NCBI GenBank assembly: GCA_964404805.1
Contig: CAYOLJ010000066.1
Location: forward strand, 1 to 6,747
Length of the DNA: 6,747 nt
Source of the DNA: Peribacter sp964404805
GTDB taxonomy: Bacteria; Patescibacteriota; Gracilibacteria; Peribacterales; Peribacteraceae
Reading direction: 5' to 3'
Part shown: in pieces, positions 5,717-6,747 of the stretch
Layout: each line of letters opens with the position of its first letter
Position numbering within the stretch: position 1 is the stretch's first letter
Position numbers and translations under genes: made by a program
The notes under the pieces: generated by a model
The model's database searches: none
Told to the model about the DNA's origin: nothing
What the model saw: the letters and a program-made list of their open reading frames with translations, nothing else

Positions 5717-5728
5717 TGCGAGTGCTAA
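5702..5728 (+). promoter_or_regulatory. CIRCE operator (HrcA binding site) upstream of dnaK
   Basis: TTGGCACTC (5702-5710), a 9-bp spacer and GAGTGCTAA (5720-5728) match the CIRCE consensus TTAGCACTC-N9-GAGTGCTAA with a single mismatch at position 3 of the left arm. CIRCE is the operator of the heat-shock repressor HrcA, so dnaK is expected to be repressed normally and induced by heat. The hrcA gene is not in the window. The element lies about 60 bp upstream of the obg start on the other strand. Confidence 0.93.
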
Positions 5729-5748
5729 TTTCGCATTCCCCCCATACT

Positions 5749-6747
5749 ATGTCCAAGATCATCGGAATCGACCTCGGTACTACGAATTCCTGCGTGGCAG
5801 TCGTGGAAGGCGGCGAACCTGTCGTCATCCCGAATGCAGAAGGCAATCGCACCACGCCATCGGTCGTCACATACAAGGATGACGGCGAGGTCCTCGTGGG
5901 TGTGACGGCCAAACGTCAGGCTGTGACGAATCCCAAGCTCACGGTGTCGTCGTCCAAGCGCTTCATTGGGCGCAGGTTCGATGAGGTGAAGGAGGAGGCC
6001 GGACGCATGCCGTTCCCGGTCATCGAGGGTAAAGAAGGCCGCGCGGTGATGGAGGTACAGGGCAAGAAGCTCCTCCCGCAGGAGGTGAGCGCGCAGGTAT
6101 TGCAGAAGCTCAAGCGCGATGCCGAGGCCTACCTCGGAACCAAAGTCGAGAAAGCGGTGATCACGGTGCCGGCGTACTTCGACGATTCTCAACGTCAGGC
6201 TACCAAGGAGGCAGGCGAAATCGCAGGACTGGAAGTGGTGCGCATTATCAACGAGCCTACAGCCGCAGCCCTCGCGTACGGTCTCGATAAGGGGCATGAA
6301 CACACCATCATCGTCTACGACCTTGGAGGTGGTACCTTCGACGTTTCGGTTCTTTCACTGGGGGATGGCGTCTTCGAAGTGGTTTCGACCAACGGTGATA
6401 CGCATCTGGGTGGTGACGACTTCGATCAGGTGATCGTGGAGTGGATACTCGCGGAATTTAAGAAGGAGCAGGGTGTTGATTTGGGCAAAGATCCCATTGC
6501 CATTCAGCGCGTACGTGAAGCGGCCGAGAAGGCCAAAATCGAACTCTCGTCTGCTACGCAGACCGAGATCAGTCTGCCGTTCATCACGGCCGACAGCTCC
6601 GGCCCCAAACATCTCTCGCTCAAGCTCTCGCGCGCTAAATTGGAGTCGCTCGTTGCAGATTTGATCGAGCGAACCGCAGGACCCTGCGAGGCGGCACTCA
6701 AGGATGCCAAACTCTCAAAATCCGATATCCATGAAGTGGTGCTGGTT
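5749..6747 (+). CDS. dnaK: Molecular chaperone DnaK (Hsp70), N-terminal 333 residues; truncated by window end
   Basis: DnaK is the ATP-dependent Hsp70 that folds and protects cytoplasmic proteins with DnaJ and GrpE. The visible part covers most of the ATPase domain. It has the phosphate-1 motif 'IGIDLGTTNSCVAV' (residues 5-18), 'ITVPAYFDDSQRQAT', 'INEPTAAALAYGLD', the phosphate-2 motif 'DLGGGTFDVSVL' and 'STNGDTHLGGDDFD'. The NBD segment after 'KRFIGRRF' that is shortened in many Gram-positive DnaKs is full length here. The sequence before it reads 'NPKLTVSSSKRF', with VSSS where most DnaKs have IxSIK-like residues. The frame is open to the right edge, and the rest of the NBD and the substrate-binding domain lie outside. 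The start is fixed by the conserved MSKIIGIDLG opening. No Shine-Dalgarno is present; the leader contains CCCCCC. The gene is regulated by a CIRCE-overlapped sigma70 promoter. Neither grpE nor hrcA lies directly upstream, so dnaK is not in the common hrcA-grpE-dnaK order. Confidence 0.98.
   Translation, partial: MSKIIGIDLGTTNSCVAVVEGGEPVVIPNAEGNRTTPSVVTYKDDGEVLVGVTAKRQAVTNPKLTVSSSKRFIGRRFDEVKEEAGRMPFPVIEGKEGRAVMEVQGKKLLPQEVSAQVLQKLKRDAEAYLGTKVEKAVITVPAYFDDSQRQATKEAGEIAGLEVVRIINEPTAAALAYGLDKGHEHTIIVYDLGGGTFDVSVLSLGDGVFEVVSTNGDTHLGGDDFDQVIVEWILAEFKKEQGVDLGKDPIAIQRVREAAEKAKIELSSATQTEISLPFITADSSGPKHLSLKLSRAKLESLVADLIERTAGPCEAALKDAKLSKSDIHEVVLV

Noticed and set aside
5725..6303. A 192-residue open frame antisense to dnaK
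   Set aside because: Long antisense frames are common over codon-biased dnaK; it overlaps the CIRCE operator and has no recognisable domain.
1..6747. Genetic code 25 (TGA as Gly), as in Gracilibacteria
   Set aside because: All conserved glycines in Obg and DnaK are GGN, and the full-length genes contain no in-frame TGA.
1..6747. CRISPR array, insertion sequence or toxin-antitoxin module
   Set aside because: No regularly spaced direct repeats, no transposase motifs or terminal repeats with target duplications, and no recognisable small gene pair were found.

Overview
The window looks like an ordinary chromosomal stretch of an uncultivated bacterium, moderately GC-rich by eye, read with the standard genetic code. 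Several traits fit a Candidate Phyla Radiation (Patescibacteria) genome, perhaps Peregrinibacteria-like: small secreted proteins with Ser/Ala-rich linkers, a Myxococcus-type Cys-rich repeat protein, a VanW-domain protein, and genes without Shine-Dalgarno sequences. This placement is an inference. No rRNA or other phylogenetic marker settles it, although obg and dnaK could be used for a tree.

Layout, left to right. On the minus strand: the 5' part of a lipoprotein gene that runs off the left edge (1-476); a DsbA-like thiol oxidoreductase with its own terminator and promoter (582-1301); and a VanW-family exported protein (1455-2858) behind a strong sigma70-type promoter. Next comes an AT-rich island with two overlapping divergent promoter-like sequences. 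It is followed by two abutting inverted-repeat modules (2976-3092) that end flush against a minus-strand tRNA-Phe(GAA). A plus-strand tRNA-Ala(CGC) follows, then a convergent minus-strand gene for a membrane-anchored Cys-rich protein (3382-4248), then obg/cgtA (4339-5643, minus). The right end holds dnaK (5749 onward, plus, truncated by the window edge), with a clear sigma70 promoter overlapped by a CIRCE operator.

How the parts relate. Four minus-strand genes encode exported or envelope proteins: the lipoprotein, the DsbA-like enzyme, the VanW protein and the Cys-rich protein. The DsbA-like enzyme could form disulfides in the 16-cysteine protein about 2 kb away. Obg (ribosome assembly and stress GTPase) and DnaK (chaperone) are cytoplasmic and divergently transcribed from a 105-bp intergenic region. 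Most genes appear to be single transcription units with short leaders of about 23-26 nt. None of the six protein genes has a convincing Shine-Dalgarno sequence at its assigned start, and five have a pyrimidine-rich leader instead. I see no mobile element, CRISPR array, toxin-antitoxin pair or defence island. The most interesting items are the leader pattern, the structured element next to tRNA-Phe, the Cys-rich repeat protein and the orphan plus-strand promoter.
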